Shown: positions 43,629 through 57,600, numbered from the stretch's first letter. The stretch is 64,000 bases of DNA from Whalleya microplaca (GCA_022497155.1 MU385752.1:404338-468337); one strand, 5' to 3'. Notes: a model not told the origin generated them from the letters alone. A program made the numbers and translations.

Positions 43629-45095
43629 TTATTCGAGAATGATATCCCTAAACTTAGGGCCAGCTTCAATCCAGTCCCATAGATAGATCCAGCCGACACC
43701 AATACGACGTGCGGTTTGATATCTCTCCTGCCGGTCGATAATAATAACATTAACTCCAGGCCATTCATCGGTGTCATACGTCCCGTAATACCGGCCGTAT
43801 GCCCGATGACAAAAAGCATAAATCAGCGAGACGCCTATACACTCAACAAAATCTCCATTCAGAGCAGCCTGCAGCCTAGTAGCTGTGGTTCGCTTTGTTT
43901 GTGGTAGAATTCTGCCTACTATTCTCCCCGCCGCGTCCACGAATCGCCAGTAATCGCCCTGGAGAGGATCCGGTTGCTTCCCGATCCTAAGGCGCGTCGT
44001 CTGGGCGCGCGTCCATAGGGCGCCAGGATGCAGATTCTCGGTCAGCAGCGGGTCGACCATACAGGATCCAAAGCTGGGTTCGTGAAGCCCCTGCTGCCGG
44101 GCGCTCTGTTTTATATCGTTCCAGAGTTGGTCGAGGCAGGGCCAACGCTGTTCGATGTAGGATTCGCACTCTTCGCAGGTGTCGAGTCTCACCAGGTGCT
44201 CACAGAGTCTCTGGATCCAGTAGCGTTGAACAGGACCAGCAAACGCGTGTTTTCTGCAGATTGGCGTAGACGCATACTTCACGTCGTCGGGCACAGGAGT
44301 TTCCACGCACCCTTTCCACCACGCGGCAAGAAGATAGGCTCGTGACCTTCGTGCCTCCTTATGGTAAAGCCTATTACTTGAGTTGATTGCCTTCAGCTTC
44401 CCATTAGGACTCTTGTATGTCCAGTGGACTAGGGGCCCTATGAAATGGCCCCAGGACTGTACAGGAATCGTAACGCTCGAGCCAGCTGAGGCCCACGACC
44501 ATGACGGGAAGCGGTCCTTGCCGCTAGCGGACGTTGGCAGCTCTTCCAGGACATGCCATAGCATTGCTCGGTCAAAATCTTTCACCGGGAGTCCGTAGAT
44601 ACCTAGGTCACCGTCATAGAGCACCGTCAAGATGCCTATAAAGGCGTCCACAGTGTCGGACTCGAGAGTCAAGGACCGGGCTGTGTAATTCTCGAGGTGT
44701 CGGCGGAAAGCGCTGAATCCATCTTCGTAGGCTCTTACCAGCAGATGCCCTAGCAGCCCGGTCGAGTCTATAGTATCTATGGTGCGTTCGGGGAAATTCT
44801 CTCGCCAGTAGGATCTATCCTCGTTATCGCACTCGAACCATATCTCATACGACGTGAAGAGAAGCCGCCTGGGGCAGAGCACAGATTCCTGGTATGTCCA
44901 GCCCCGCCTATTCCACGTAGACTGGACCATGGCGAGGCGAGTGTCGGGGTACCCCGACACGAGCTCTAGCCCGCATATGTTTGCCCTGGTCTGAAGGACC
45001 TCGCGTGTGGTGCTGACTCCGGGGATCGGATCGTCTATGTAGGTTTCTGTTGCATGAATTATGGTAAACTCGGCCGACGAGAAGATGTTTCCCAT
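43629..45095 (-). CDS. HET-family protein, N-terminally truncated open frame
   Basis: An open frame of 488 residues from ATG 45095 (MGNIFSSAEFTIIHA). It contains the second half of the HET domain, with IFSSAEFTIIHATETYIDD, RGWTYQESVLCPRRLLFTSY (the conserved xRxWTxQE block) and IWFEC, followed by DTVDAFIGIL and FPSWSWASAG, usual downstream marks. The C-terminal 280 residues are variable and cysteine-containing (CEECESYIEQRWPC) with a late aromatic ending. The first half of the HET domain, including the IDxLCIxQ block, lies in the same frame just upstream but is interrupted by two adjacent stops (next feature), so this ATG is internal to the original gene. A product starting here would lack part of the domain. 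HET proteins trigger vegetative-incompatibility cell death. It borders the RIP-mutated block. Confidence 0.7.
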   Translation of the reverse strand: MGNIFSSAEFTIIHATETYIDDPIPGVSTTREVLQTRANICGLELVSGYPDTRLAMVQSTWNRRGWTYQESVLCPRRLLFTSYEIWFECDNEDRSYWRENFPERTIDTIDSTGLLGHLLVRAYEDGFSAFRRHLENYTARSLTLESDTVDAFIGILTVLYDGDLGIYGLPVKDFDRAMLWHVLEELPTSASGKDRFPSWSWASAGSSVTIPVQSWGHFIGPLVHWTYKSPNGKLKAINSSNRLYHKEARRSRAYLLAAWWKGCVETPVPDDVKYASTPICRKHAFAGPVQRYWIQRLCEHLVRLDTCEECESYIEQRWPCLDQLWNDIKQSARQQGLHEPSFGSCMVDPLLTENLHPGALWTRAQTTRLRIGKQPDPLQGDYWRFVDAAGRIVGRILPQTKRTTATRLQAALNGDFVECIGVSLIYAFCHRAYGRYYGTYDTDEWPGVNVIIIDRQERYQTARRIGVGWIYLWDWIEAGPKFRDIILE

Positions 45096-45290
45096 GCCAT
45101 TGATCTGTGCTTTTTTCTCAAGACCGTTACCGTCCTACTAGATACAGTACCGGTCTACCCACAGGAAGCGCCGGCCCAGCCGCCGGCAGACCGTGATGGC
45201 ATCCTCGACAGCCCTAGGCACTTTGCCTAACTCGAGGCCGCCGGCGGTCGAAAGCCTGCTCTCGTTATAACCCAGCAGTGCGTTATTTTC
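45096..45290 (-). pseudogene. 5' remnant of the HET gene with tandem stop codons
   Basis: In the frame of the HET protein, sequence upstream of its ATG reads ENNALLGYNESRLSTAGG, then VPRAVEDAITVCRRLG, then FLWVDRYCI, then two TAG codons at 45135-45140 and DGNGLEKKAQINGMG. The VDxYCIxQ position of the HET domain is exactly where the stops fall, which fits CAG to TAG changes. Beyond 45,290 the sequence becomes AT-rich and the gene is lost. Confidence 0.7.
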
Positions 45291-45671
45291 CGATACTGTC
45301 GAATGTCCTTATACGTAGCTTAGCGCCACAAATCTGATATCGGATCCGAGCTTTAAGTTATATAAAAAGTCCGAGATAAGCCGTCGATTATTTACGTTAA
45401 TAAGGCAAAAACCCTAAGGTATTTTAAGGGATATTAATATTTTATTAATATAAAGTCCGCATTAAAATATCCGTTATTAAATAAAAAACTAATTAATATT
45501 ACCGGTTATTAATAGAAATAAATTTAAATAATAAATATAAAAAACTATAATAAAATAAATAAATTTAAGCTTATATATATTTATAAAGAATTTAATATAT
45601 TTTAAACCTAAGTTTACTTAACTTTCAAATATATAACATAATTAATAAGCGTACTTAATAATTATTTTTAA

Positions 45672-45905
45672 AAGGGGCGGCTTAAATATATAAACTTATT
45701 ATATAATTTTTTGCAGCCTTAATATTTATCTCCCGATAACTATTTCGCTAGCCGCCCGGCAGCTGCGATATAAGCTTGCCGACTACGCCGCCGAGCCGGC
45801 TATTACTTATTAAAATATTTTTTCGGCCCGGAAAATTTTTTTTCGACTTATTTATTTAAATATTTTTAATTTTTTATAAAAAAAATTATATAAATAATAT
45901 ATAAT
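45672..45905 (+). repeat. GC-headed subtelomeric repeat, copy A (RIP-mutated)
   Basis: Shares with copies B and C a head beginning GGGGCGGCTTAAATATA and TTTTTTGCAGCC, then ATAACTATTTCGCTAGCCGCC, and with copy C also the tail TTTTCGGCCCG followed by T- and A-rich DNA ending ATTATATAAATAATATATA. Relative to copy C it differs mostly by C to T and G to A changes. Confidence 0.85.
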
Positions 45906-45993
45906 ATAAATTTTATAAAATATTATAAAATTTTATAAATTATAATATATTATAAAATTTTATAAATTATAATATATTTTAAATTTTTTATAT

Positions 45994-46222
45994 TGTTATA
46001 AGGCTAGTGTGCCGTGGCATATATATATCGCTTGTTTTTTTCCTTTTTACTTTCAGATAAAATATATATAGTTTAAACGGCCTTATCGCCGATAATAAAT
46101 ATATCTTTTTTTTCGATTAATCGCCGTTATAAGTGATTCTTTTATTTTGTTGCTTTAATTACTTTTAATTAGCTAAGCTATAAAGCGGCACTTTTTTTAC
46201 TTTAACACCTTGTCTTAAGACA
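45994..46222 (+). repeat. 5' LTR of the retrotransposon
   Basis: Starts TGTTATAAGG and ends CTTAAGACA. It aligns along its full length with 57204-57430, sharing ATATATCGCTTG, ATTAATCGC and AAGCTATAAAGCGGCA. Differences are nearly all transitions, with each copy carrying its own C to T or G to A changes. Confidence 0.88.
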
Positions 46223-49200
46223 TTTAGCTCCCTTAAACAGGCTTTAATTTCTTCGCCTTTTTAATCTATCGAGAAAAATAGTCTAAATAAAGGCAGCAGT
46301 AAAATAGGACTAAAAAGAAAAAGACTTTAATAAAACCTTTAAAAATTATTAAATTAACCGAACTTATAAAAAAAAGAACTAACGGTAAACGATGATTTAA
46401 AATAAAAAAGTAATATTAAAAATAAATAAATTAATAAAGAGACTTATAAAAAACCTATAATATATATTAATAAACTAGTAATATAAAAATATAAAGATAT
46501 AAAATATAAGAAATACGAAAATATAGTAATACAAAAATATAAAAAAACATAAGTTTTAATAAAGCAAGTTAAATACGAAAAAATTAGTAATATAAAAAAT
46601 TAGGAAGGATTAGAAAATCATAAAATATATAGTAAATAATATATAAAAACATGCTATAATTTAAACTTATAAGGTAGACTAAGGTAAAATTTAAGTAACG
46701 AAAATAATATTTAAGCTTCTAACTAGCTTATAAGTAATTTTATTACGCGATTAATTAATTAATATAATATAATAGCTAGGTTAGCAACTTATTATCGAAA
46801 TTCTCTTTAAAAGTTTCCTAACTTTTAAAGCTATTATTAATGTCTTAAAAGATAGTTATAATTTTATATCTAAAGTATTATAAGATTATAACCTAGTATA
46901 ATTAAAAGATATTCCCCTAAAATTAAGTATAACTAAAAAATCAAAATAACTAAATAATAAAATATCTTAAACTATACCAGATATAGTTAAAGAAAAATCT
47001 TTTAAGCTAACCGATAATTAAAGAATTATTAACTTTACTACTAATTAAAAATACTATTAAAATAAAAGAAACTCGGTATTATATAGTTAAAATACTTAAT
47101 TAAAAATAATTAGCTAAAAGACTTTATTTCTTAATATAACGAAAGATATATAAATCGATAAAAAGCCTACGGATTAAAATATAACTTCCGATTAAAAGCG
47201 ACTTATTATAACCGGAGGAACTAAGTTTATAGTAATAGCTACGTTATTAGACTTTCGAAATTACTTATAATTTTTATTCGATAGAAATAATATTACAGAT
47301 TAGATCGAAAATATAATATATATATTTAATAAATATAGTTTAGAAAATAATATTAAAATTAGGGAAATATTATATTAAATAAATAATTAAATTAATAAGC
47401 GATAAATCGAAACTTTACTAAAAGGTATTATTATTTAAAAAAAAGCAAAAGCAATTTTAAAACGATATTTTAAAATTAGTAATTTAAAGTAAATAAAAAC
47501 TTCTATAAAACGGTTAAAAAACTTAAAAAAAGGTAATAAATTATTCGGACCGACAGAAATTTATTATTATATTTTAAATTATTCGGTTCGGGTAAAGGAC
47601 GTCTGGAAATAAAAGAAAATTAAAGGATAAAACGCCATTTTTATTAGTAATTTATAACAGAAAATCGATTAAAAAGTTATTAAATAAATTATATAGTTTT
47701 ATTTGAAATTATATAACGAGCTTTTCGAATTAAATTATAAAAAAGCCTAAAATATTATATATATATAAGCGGATATTATAGTCGGCCTAATAAATTATAA
47801 CAGCTATAATATCCGATAGGTTTTGCCCGATCGACTATATAAAAATAAATTAATTAATTATTAACGTTTAATTCGGTTCCGCTTATTATTAATAAACCTA
47901 AAGTAGCTTAAAATTATTTTAAAAAAGATTTTATTTTTTTAGTTAAACGAAATAAAAAACCTAATTAAGTTTATAAAATAAATATTTATCATATAATTTA
48001 AAACTAATGAGAATTTTACTATATTTATAAAAAAAACTTTAATTAATATTATTAAAATTAAAATATTACGCTTTATAAAAAGAAACCTTTATTTAATAAA
48101 ATACTTAAAAACGTAAAATAAGAAATATATTTTTTAATATTTATTGCGCCGGGCTTTTAAATAAAAAAAAAGATATAAAAAATATAATAGCCGATAAAAT
48201 TAAAATAATCGATATATATTATAACCGATATTATTTTAAAGATATAATCGAAATATCTGTTTTTTTTGCGGAAAACTAGGCTACTTTTTTATTATTTGTT
48301 TTCTAATAGCGTCGTTAAGCCGCAATAATATAATATAATATAATAATTAACTTAAGGGATATTTTATCAGAAGTTTTTAAGCTGCTCCCGAAATTAGGAA
48401 TATTTTATTTTTTAAATATATCATTACCGAAAGCAAAATAAATAGAAATTATATTATTTAAGCTTATTTATAATTTCTATATAAAATAAGGGTATGTAAT
48501 ACTTAAATTCGGAAATTAGCTTATTATTACTTCTATAAATATAATAAAATCGAAAAAAATATAAAGTTTAAATAAAACTATAATTTTACTTAATTAATAG
48601 TTAATTTATAAAATCGTAACCCGAAAATAACATTAGTTATAGATTTAAAAATTAATAATATTAAAATAAAAAGCCTAGAAAATAATACCTTTTATAAATT
48701 TATAAACTTATAAAATTACTTTTAAAAAAAACTAACTATTAATAAAAGTAGGAATTCTATATATAAAATAATAATTAAGCTATTTTAATATAAAAATAAA
48801 AATAAAATTAACGTTTTAATATTAAAAAAACATAAGAATATAAACAGTAATATATCTGTAAAAAAAACAATCGATAAAGTGTTATTAAAACTAAACCTTT
48901 TATCTTTAATAATTTTAAAAACGCTAAAATAAATTTAAGCTAATAAATTAAAGAGCATTATACCTAATTAACCAGCCTTAGCTTTAACTTCGGAATATTA
49001 GAAAAAAAAATCTCTAAAAATGCAGCGAAAAAATTTAAAGTTTTATAGAATAATTTAATTAAATATTATATAAAATTTAGTAAAATATTATTTTAATATT
49101 TATTCGATAAAGCGGGTAAAATAGGTCGGAAATTTTATAAGATAATTTATATCTTTTTAGCCGAAATAATTAATTAGTAATAATAAGGATAGTAATTCCA

Positions 49201-52200
49201 ATTTAATTTTATATTAAACGTATTATAGCTAGTTTTTATGCCTAATAAATCTTAAAACAGCTTTATAAATATATCGATTAATAATATATTTATAATATCC
49301 GGTAACGCTACTTAAATTATTATAGCATTTTTACTAATATTTATCCCGGGATATTAAAATATATATCCGACTATTGCCTTAATTAATTATAAAAATTAGT
49401 TTTAAAAAATATAAGGACTTAATTATTACGGTTATTAATATAAGTACTTAGTTAAATATTATTACGTAATTATATATTTTTAAATATTAAATATTTATAT
49501 AAAAAACTAAGATTACGTAATCCGGCTTTAATATATTAATAAATAATAAAATTGGGAGCTTTTGCTTAATTAAAAAATTTATATAGTTAGTAAGTTATAA
49601 TTTGCCGCTACCGATTTATATAATTAGAAATTTTAAAGCCGCATTTTTGTTACTTTTCGGCTTTAACTTTATTTTCTAATTATATATAATAATTTACTTT
49701 AAAAAAAGCTTATTAATAGTTTCGATATTTTTCGGAAATATTAAAATCGTAATACTTTTTATATATAATAAGCCAGCTAAACGAATTTTAGCTAACGTTA
49801 TTAATCTTTTAAAAAACTAATAACCGCCGATATTAGGGGCTAAGTCGATAATAAATAAAGGCCTTAAAATATTACGGTAATAATAAATCTAGCGAAATTT
49901 AAAAATATAGTTTAAAATAACTTAAGTTTAAAATAAGTCGGTAAATAAATAAAAATTACTATTAATAAAATATTTTAAAATAGTAATTAAGTATAAGTTT
50001 TATTATTTAATAATTATTTACTAGGTTTATTATAGGAGATTATTAAAAAGAAATTTAAATAAATAATATAACGTATAATATTATATTATAAAAAGATATT
50101 ACGGAAAAACGAAATTAAGCTATATATAATATATAAATTAAAGGTATAAAAAATTTACTTAATTAATAATGCCGAATCGGATAATATAGTTTTTTTAAAG
50201 TCGATTAATTAAAAGTAAGTAATATTATAAAATATAAAGCCGAATTTCAAACCCTTAAATATATTTAAAACAGATAAAAAATATAAGGATATTATTCCGC
50301 GTTTCGTTTTTATACCGTAAAACACTAAATTAACGAAAGAACGCTTGGATATTATTAAAATAAAGCTACTAAATATAAAGCTTATAGATTAAAAGAAAGT
50401 AATACTGATCGAGATTTTTTAGTAACGAGAAATAGCATTAGCTTAAAACTTTATAAAAATCGGCCGAATTAAGGAAGAAATATTTTTTCCGTATAAAATT
50501 AGAATAATATTATATAATATATAATAAGCTAAATTAATTTTTATTTTAGCGCTACTAAAAATACAGGTTTTAAATATCTTACGGAATCGGTTTAAAAATA
50601 AAATATTGGAAAAATCCTATATTTTATATTATAACGTTTAATTTATAGTTAAAAAAAAATAAAAGCTTTCGGTTAATTAATTCGGTAATAAAACTAAACG
50701 TTATATAAATATAAAACGCTTTCTTTCCGAGTAATTGTAATAAATTTACGGAGAAATTTATTATATAGGTAATAATTTTTATAGTAGATTTTTTTTTAAA
50801 ATATAATTAAATATTATTATCTATATTTAGCAGAGATTATATTATATTTTCGACGCCGATCGGGCTTTTCCGAATGACAACTTTATTATAAAAAAGGACT
50901 AATTCGGTAATATAGTTTTTATATATTATTACCCGGATTTTATTCGATCTTATATCTAATAAGTGCGAGCTATTTTTTAATAATATTAATATTAAAGGGC
51001 TAAAAATAAAATATAATAATTAAAAAATTACATTAGAAATAAGACAATTTGTTTATAAGTATTTAAAAAATATTAATAATGTTTTATTTAATTTTAAACT
51101 AGCGGGAGCTATAGCTAGTACGGAAAAAAGCGATTGGTATGAAAACGCTACCGTTATTATCGGCTATTTATATAGTATTAATAATTGTTTTTTTAATTAA
51201 GTTAAGGTTATTAAAATTACGGAATAGGTATTTTATAATAATGTTTTTAAAGTGCGGGCATTTTTAAAAATTATAGTTTATTATTATATATAGATTATAT
51301 ATTATATATTAATTATTTTATTATTGATAAAACTTTTTCGGAAAAATATAAATTAAAAATAGGAAGTAAAGTAATAACAAGCTATAAATAGATTTAAAAT
51401 AGCGTTAATTAATATACCTTATTTAATTATATTTAATTATATAAACAGATATATTATTTAGTTTAAAGTTAATGTGTTAAATATTAGATAGGGGTATATA
51501 TTAGGATAAGAAATTAATAAATATATTTAATTTATAAGATTTAAATCTAATATATAAAAAGGGTTAAAACTTAATTATAATATTATAAAACGAAAATGTT
51601 TTAAGATAATTAAGTTTTTTTAATAATTGCGAAATTACTTTTATAGCATAAGATTTATTTTCGAAACTAATACTAAAGTTTTAATTGTTTAATTAAATAA
51701 TAAATTCTTTAGTTTATTTAGCGTAATATTAACCCGGTAAATAGCTTTTATTAAAATGTTTAATTTCGAAATAAGGTATATTTTTAAAAAACGATATTAA
51801 ATAGCGGATAATTTATTACGCAAATTATTAGGGCTATTTAATAAGTTAAATAATTAATAAGAAAAAGAAGTTAATAATTTTATTAATATTTAGTTTAATA
51901 TCCTTATAGTAAGAGTATCTCGATTAAATAAATTAATATAAAAAGTACCGGAATTTTCTTTATTATTTATTATCTTATACCTGCTAAAAAGCTGGTTTAA
52001 AACTTCCCAAAAGATTATAATATATTTTAGTATTTTAAAGCTACTTAATTAACTAAAAGGTTTTAATATAACGAGATAATATTATACGAAAGCAAGTTTT
52101 TGAAATAAGGCTATTAAATACGTAATTTAAAAGGGAATTTTATAGCAGAAACTTTATAAAAAATATAGCTAATAACGTATCGTTAATAATATTAATTAAC

Positions 52201-55200
52201 GAAAGTGTATTATTAGGGATTATTATTTAAGAGTTAAAATATATCGAAAATAAAAATCGACTTATAATAAAATAGTTAAGTTTTATAATTAAAAAAGGAT
52301 ATATTAGGAAATCGAGACTGCCGTTAAATATTGCCTAAAATACTAGCTTTTTACAGATAATTTAAAAATTAAAGATTTTTTTTAATACTAGAATAGTTAT
52401 TAACTATTTAGATTATTAATATTTAGTTTTTCCCGAATAATAATAAATATTTAGCTATTATTAAAGCAAGAAATAAGTTATTAAGGTAGCTTAAAATTAA
52501 GGCATTAAGAAATGCTATAGTAATTAAGATATAGAAGTTTTTTTAAGACTATATTTATATTAATTATGGTATTTTTATAATAATTAAATGTAATAAAGGC
52601 TTAGAGAATAAGGCAAAAGTAGCTAAAGGTGTTATACAGTTAAGTGTTAAAATATAAGTCGGACTTATATATTATTTTTAGATATAAAGATAAGTAAAGG
52701 TAAGCTATTAACTGATTATAAAATCCTTTATATATATAACGGGAGAAATTAGTAAATTATAGGTTAAAAAATTTAAAGTTATATTTTAAGCTAATCGAAC
52801 GTTTATACGAGAATATAGGTTTATATTATATAAATTAGTTTATAATAAAAAACTTATTATGCCGATTGAAATAGTTTTATTATTTTAGCGGGTCCTTAAT
52901 TAGTCGGATATTTATAATAAGGAAGATTTTATTACTAAAAAGGTGAAAATATTTAAATAATAGGACGAAAATGTCGCGAAAGTAGTACGGATTTTAATAA
53001 AAAAACGAAAAAAAGCGGCGGAACGAAATAATCGATAATACCCTTTAAAAAAACGGTTAGAATTATTAAAATAAGGCAGCTTAGTTTTATTTTATAATAT
53101 AATATAAAATATCGATATATTTAAAAATAAGAAGCTAAAATATAAATAGATTAGGCTTTACCGAATTATAAAAAAATAAAGATAAAATAGGTTTTTTTTT
53201 AAAGAATTAAATAGGGTAATATTATAAGGAGTATTTTTTTTAATCGACTAAAAAGATTTGTTTAAGATATAAAAAGGTACTGGGAATTTAATAAACTTTA
53301 TAATAATTATTAGTTAGGTAGCTATAATGGAGTAAGGGATAATTATAAAGACGTTAAACTAATAAACGATAATACGGTATATTAAAATAAGAATATACGA
53401 AAAGGCCTAATAACTTATAGCTAAATTAAAAAGGTCGAGCCTAATAAAAATTAAAGGATTATAAAAAATAAAATACCCGAAAGGATAATTAAAGTTAAAT
53501 TATTTGGGATATTATTAACGGAGCGAAAAATTTATAATCGAATATTAAAGAAATAATATTAATAAATTAGATTATTTTTTTTACGTTTTATATAAATTAA
53601 TATTTTATAGAAATAGGGTTTTATAAGGTTACAGTAGATATAAAAAAATAATATAAAAAAAAAGCTTAAATTAAAGAATATAACCGTAAATTTTAATATA
53701 TAACTAATTAATTAAATAAAAGAATTTATTATAAGCTATAAATAAAGCCGCTTATAATTTCGGTAAAAAAGGATAGATTTTTTTAATAATTTAGCCTAGA
53801 TATATATTACCTTTAAAATAACTTATTAAATTAAAATTATCGTAATTAATATCGCTATTAAAAAAAGGATCTTTTAATTAATAAGCCCGTAAATATATAT
53901 ATTTTTTATTCCGGAATAAATATTTATTTACTTAAATACCGACTATATAATTTTTATATAAACTTCCGAACTAACTTTTTATTAATTGATATTTATAAAA
54001 TAGTTATATTTTATTATAACGCTTATTTTTAAAACTAATAAACCGATTTTCGTAAAGCCGGTAAAAAACTTTATTATAAATATTATATTTTTAAATAAAG
54101 ATTTTAAATTATATATAGCAATTTTTAATTAAACGAAATATTAAGTTACTAATAGGATTAGCTTTATAAATTTCAATAAAAAAAGATATTATTAATTAAA
54201 AGGGTATTTTATTACTTTAAAATATTTAATATATTTTAAAGTAGGCTTTTATATTTAACTTTTATAATAGAATTTCGAGACTATAAATTCCTAAATATAA
54301 TACCGACTTTTTTTAAAACTATTAAAAAGTTTAATTTTTATTAGTCGAATTATTTTATATTAATTAATAAAAATTATATACATTAAATAAAGAAAAGACT
54401 TATTCGGATTAACTTATTTATTATATTAGCTTTTAAAAAGTGGCAGTTTATATTATTTTTTTAAAATTAAAGCAGCTTATTTTTATTAGTTTTTAAATTA
54501 AGGCAATTAGGTTTAATATTAAAATAAGAACTAGAAATATAATTAACGTTTTTTACTATCGAGTTAAAAGTTTTCGATTACTTAGGAATAGTAGACTTAA
54601 GATATAAAGGGAGCTTAACGTTAAGGTATAAATTAAAAAAAAAAAAAAAACGACAAAAGTTTTTAGCTATTTATATAGCCGATTTACCTATTTTAGAAAG
54701 GAAGCGATAATGGAATAAAACGGAATAAAGAAATCGAAAAGGAAGATTATAGAAATTAAGGTTATTTTAATAAGATTTTATTTAATTAAATAACGGGGGT
54801 TTAATATTTATTTTATAAGTTTTAAAAAAAGGATTACCGATATACGTTTTATCTTAAATATTTATTAGATTTTAACAAATTATTATAATCTAATAAAAGC
54901 GTTTAAAGTTATTTAACTTTCAATTAATATTATTATAATAAAAGATTTAATTTTTAAATATAAGACTTTTTATAAAAAAAGAAAAATAGATAATTTATAT
55001 AAAGGCTTAATAAAAAGAGTTCCTTTTTTTCTTTTTTATCTTTTATATAATAATAAGTCTTACAATATAATTACGAATAATTAATTAAGTAAATATTATA
55101 AAGCGAAAATAAAGGATAAATAATTAGATTAATAATTATTAAAGGGAAAAAAAAGGTATAAAATATAAGAATAAAATAAATAAAGGGTATAATAAATAGC

Positions 55201-57203
55201 CTAAAAAATATATTAAGGCTAAATCGAGTAAGCCGACTTTTGAAATTAATAATAATAATTTAAATATCTTATTATATTTAATATTTGGCTTATTATAAAT
55301 TTAAACAATTAATTAAAAATAAAAAGGACTTTTTAATTTATTTTTATTTATTATAAACTAAAACCTAATATAAAAAAGTTTTCTTTGTATTAACTTACTA
55401 ATAATTTTTACCTAATTATTTATTAATTTTTTGCTTTTACTTTTTATCGTTTTTAATTAATTAGTTAAGTTTTTTTATATTTTTATATTAGTTTATCACT
55501 ATAGTATTATATTTTAAACCTTATTTTTTATATATTAAAATATCGTTATAGCTGTTATAATTTAAAAAGTTACCTAGAAAAAGGAAAAATAGGTATAAAA
55601 ACCGGAATAAAAATAAAAAAATTAATTAAGCGGCCCGTAAAAACCCTAAGCCTATCTCGAAAGCTAATATTAAATTTAAGGTTATATTTAAAAACGAGAC
55701 TAAAATTAAGTTTGCAGCTAATTCCGACCTTAAATATAAGGCTAAAATAATTTTATTTATTAGTTTGCTTTTATAAAAATAACTTCCCTTTTTAAATTTT
55801 AGTGCGTTAGTTATAGCAGCTAATATTAACTTCTATATTATTAATTAATTCTGCGGCTTTTTTATTAAAATATACGGACCTAAATTTTAGACTAAAAATA
55901 GGCTATAGTATTTAAAGTAAGAGATTAAATAAATTATCGATTTTTTAGAAATAAATTTCTTATTAGTTAGAAGCGATAAAATACCTAAAGTTATTTCTAA
56001 TCGAAACGCCCCTTTTAGTTATAATAAAAATAAATAAAAGGTAAATAAAGTATTAAATTTATATAATGCTTTTTTTGCTTATTATAAGCGTTAATATTGC
56101 GACATTACTTTTATGGCTGTTATAATTTAAATAAGTGTTATTATTTTTAAAAAAAGACTTATTAAAATAAAGGTTTATTTTAGGATTATTATAAAACTTA
56201 ATTAAAAGGTTATTTAAATTAACGACTAATTTTTTTTCGGATTATTTTAAACAACCCCCGGTTTTTTATATTAACGGTATTTATATATTTATATAACCTT
56301 ATAATTATTAACGTTAAAAAAAAAGTAGCCTTTATTTTTTTAATTATTATATTAGTAAAAATTTATATTACTTTTTCGTTTAATTTTATAAGTATTTATA
56401 ATAAAAAAAAAGCTCGGGCTATTTTTAATCGATTGCGTTAAATTTAGGTTTAATAAAATAGTATAATTCTTATTTATATTAGATTTATTTAAATAATATA
56501 ATAGCAAAATAGGTTTAGTTATAGCTTTTAAATGGCTTATTTAATGTTTCGCTTTTTTCGCTTCTTTATTACATTTTTTCGCCTCTATAAAAATCTTTAT
56601 TTTATTAACGAAAAACGGGAAATAAAAAGTTAGATTACGAAAATAAAGCAAATAGTGGCTTATAAAATTATTAATTAACCCGATAGCTTTAATAAACTAG
56701 AACGAAAGTCCGAACTTAAGCCTATTTTTACTCCCAGTTTATTTTAAGCAAAAAGGATATCTTAACGCCAGCTTAAATTATATAAAGCTTATATAGGTTT
56801 CTTAAATCTCGATTAATAATAACCTTTTATAAAAGAATGATAAAAAGTTATTTATCGAAATAGGAAAGCTTATATTCTATATAAATAAGTAGGAAATAAA
56901 TTTACTATATTAAAAAGATAATTATAACTTATTTTTCCTATAGAATAAAATAATTAGGCAGATTATAAAAGACATATAACTGTTATTAATCGACAGAAAA
57001 TTTCTTTTTTTATTAAGCCTAATCGATTAGAATATATAAAACAGCGTAAATTTATTAAAAAATATATAAAACTAAATAAAAAAAAGTAGTTAAACTTAAG
57101 GCAAAAGCTTTTAAGAAATAAATAAAGTAAATATTTTTTACGTTTATATTAATTAATTAGATTTTTTTATAATAAGGATATTTATAATAAAATTTAGGAA
57201 AGA

Positions 57204-57430
57204 TATTATAGGGCTAATATATTATAATATATATATATCGCTTGTTTTTTTTTTTTACTTTTAAATAAAACATATATAGCTTAAATAGCCTTGTTGCTAA
57301 TAATAAACATATTTTTCCTTTTAATTAATCGCTATTATAAGTAATTTTTTTATTTCGTTACTTTAATTACCTTTAATTAATTAAGCTATAAAGCGGCATT
57401 TTTTTTACCTTAATACTTTATTTTAAAATA
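57204..57430 (+). repeat. 3' LTR of the retrotransposon
   Basis: Aligns with the 5' LTR; the termini read TA..TA instead of TG..CA. It directly follows a purine-rich tract, as expected for a plus-strand primer site. Confidence 0.88.
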
Positions 57431-57439
57431 ATATATAAT

Positions 57440-57600
57440 TTATTAAATTATATATTTAATTAAATAGTTTAAATAATTAAATAAAAAGTTTTTTTAAATT
57501 AAATTATTATATAATAATTAGTTAATTCTTTATTTTTAATTTTATAATTTTATAATAATATATATTTATTATTTAATATATATTACTTTTTTTTAAATTA
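57440..57600 (+). repeat. AT-rich direct repeat, proximal copy
   Basis: Corresponds on the same strand to 62190-62345: both share TTATATATTTAATTAAATA, then TTTTTTTAAATTAA and TTATTATATAATAATTAG. The distal copy retains more C and G, so this copy is the more heavily mutated. Confidence 0.7.

Larger units (their letters stand above)
45994..57430 (+). mobile_element. RIP-inactivated LTR retrotransposon
   Basis: Two long terminal repeats in direct orientation (45994-46222 and 57204-57430) bound about 11 kb of AT-rich DNA. The 5' LTR keeps the canonical TG..CA ends; in the 3' LTR both have become TA. A polypurine tract AGGAAAGA (57196-57203) abuts the 3' LTR. At 48258-48299 a Gag-type zinc knuckle can still be read, C-x2-C-GKLG-Y-x4-C, where tyrosine replaces the usual histidine as CAC to TAC mutation predicts. 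This fixes the orientation as plus, with gag first. No open frame survives, and reverse transcriptase and integrase motifs could not be placed with confidence, so Ty3 versus Ty1 type is undecided. The 11.4-kb length suggests a nested insertion or extra internal sequence. Confidence 0.85.

Noticed and set aside
53981..54020. Possible reverse transcriptase YxDD box in the RIP-mutated element
   Set aside because: Several near matches exist in AT-rich DNA, but none lies in a readable frame with flanking conserved residues.
54640..54650. Poly-A run that could be a LINE tail
   Set aside because: It is inside the LTR element and no second feature of a LINE, such as endonuclease or reverse transcriptase words, could be read.
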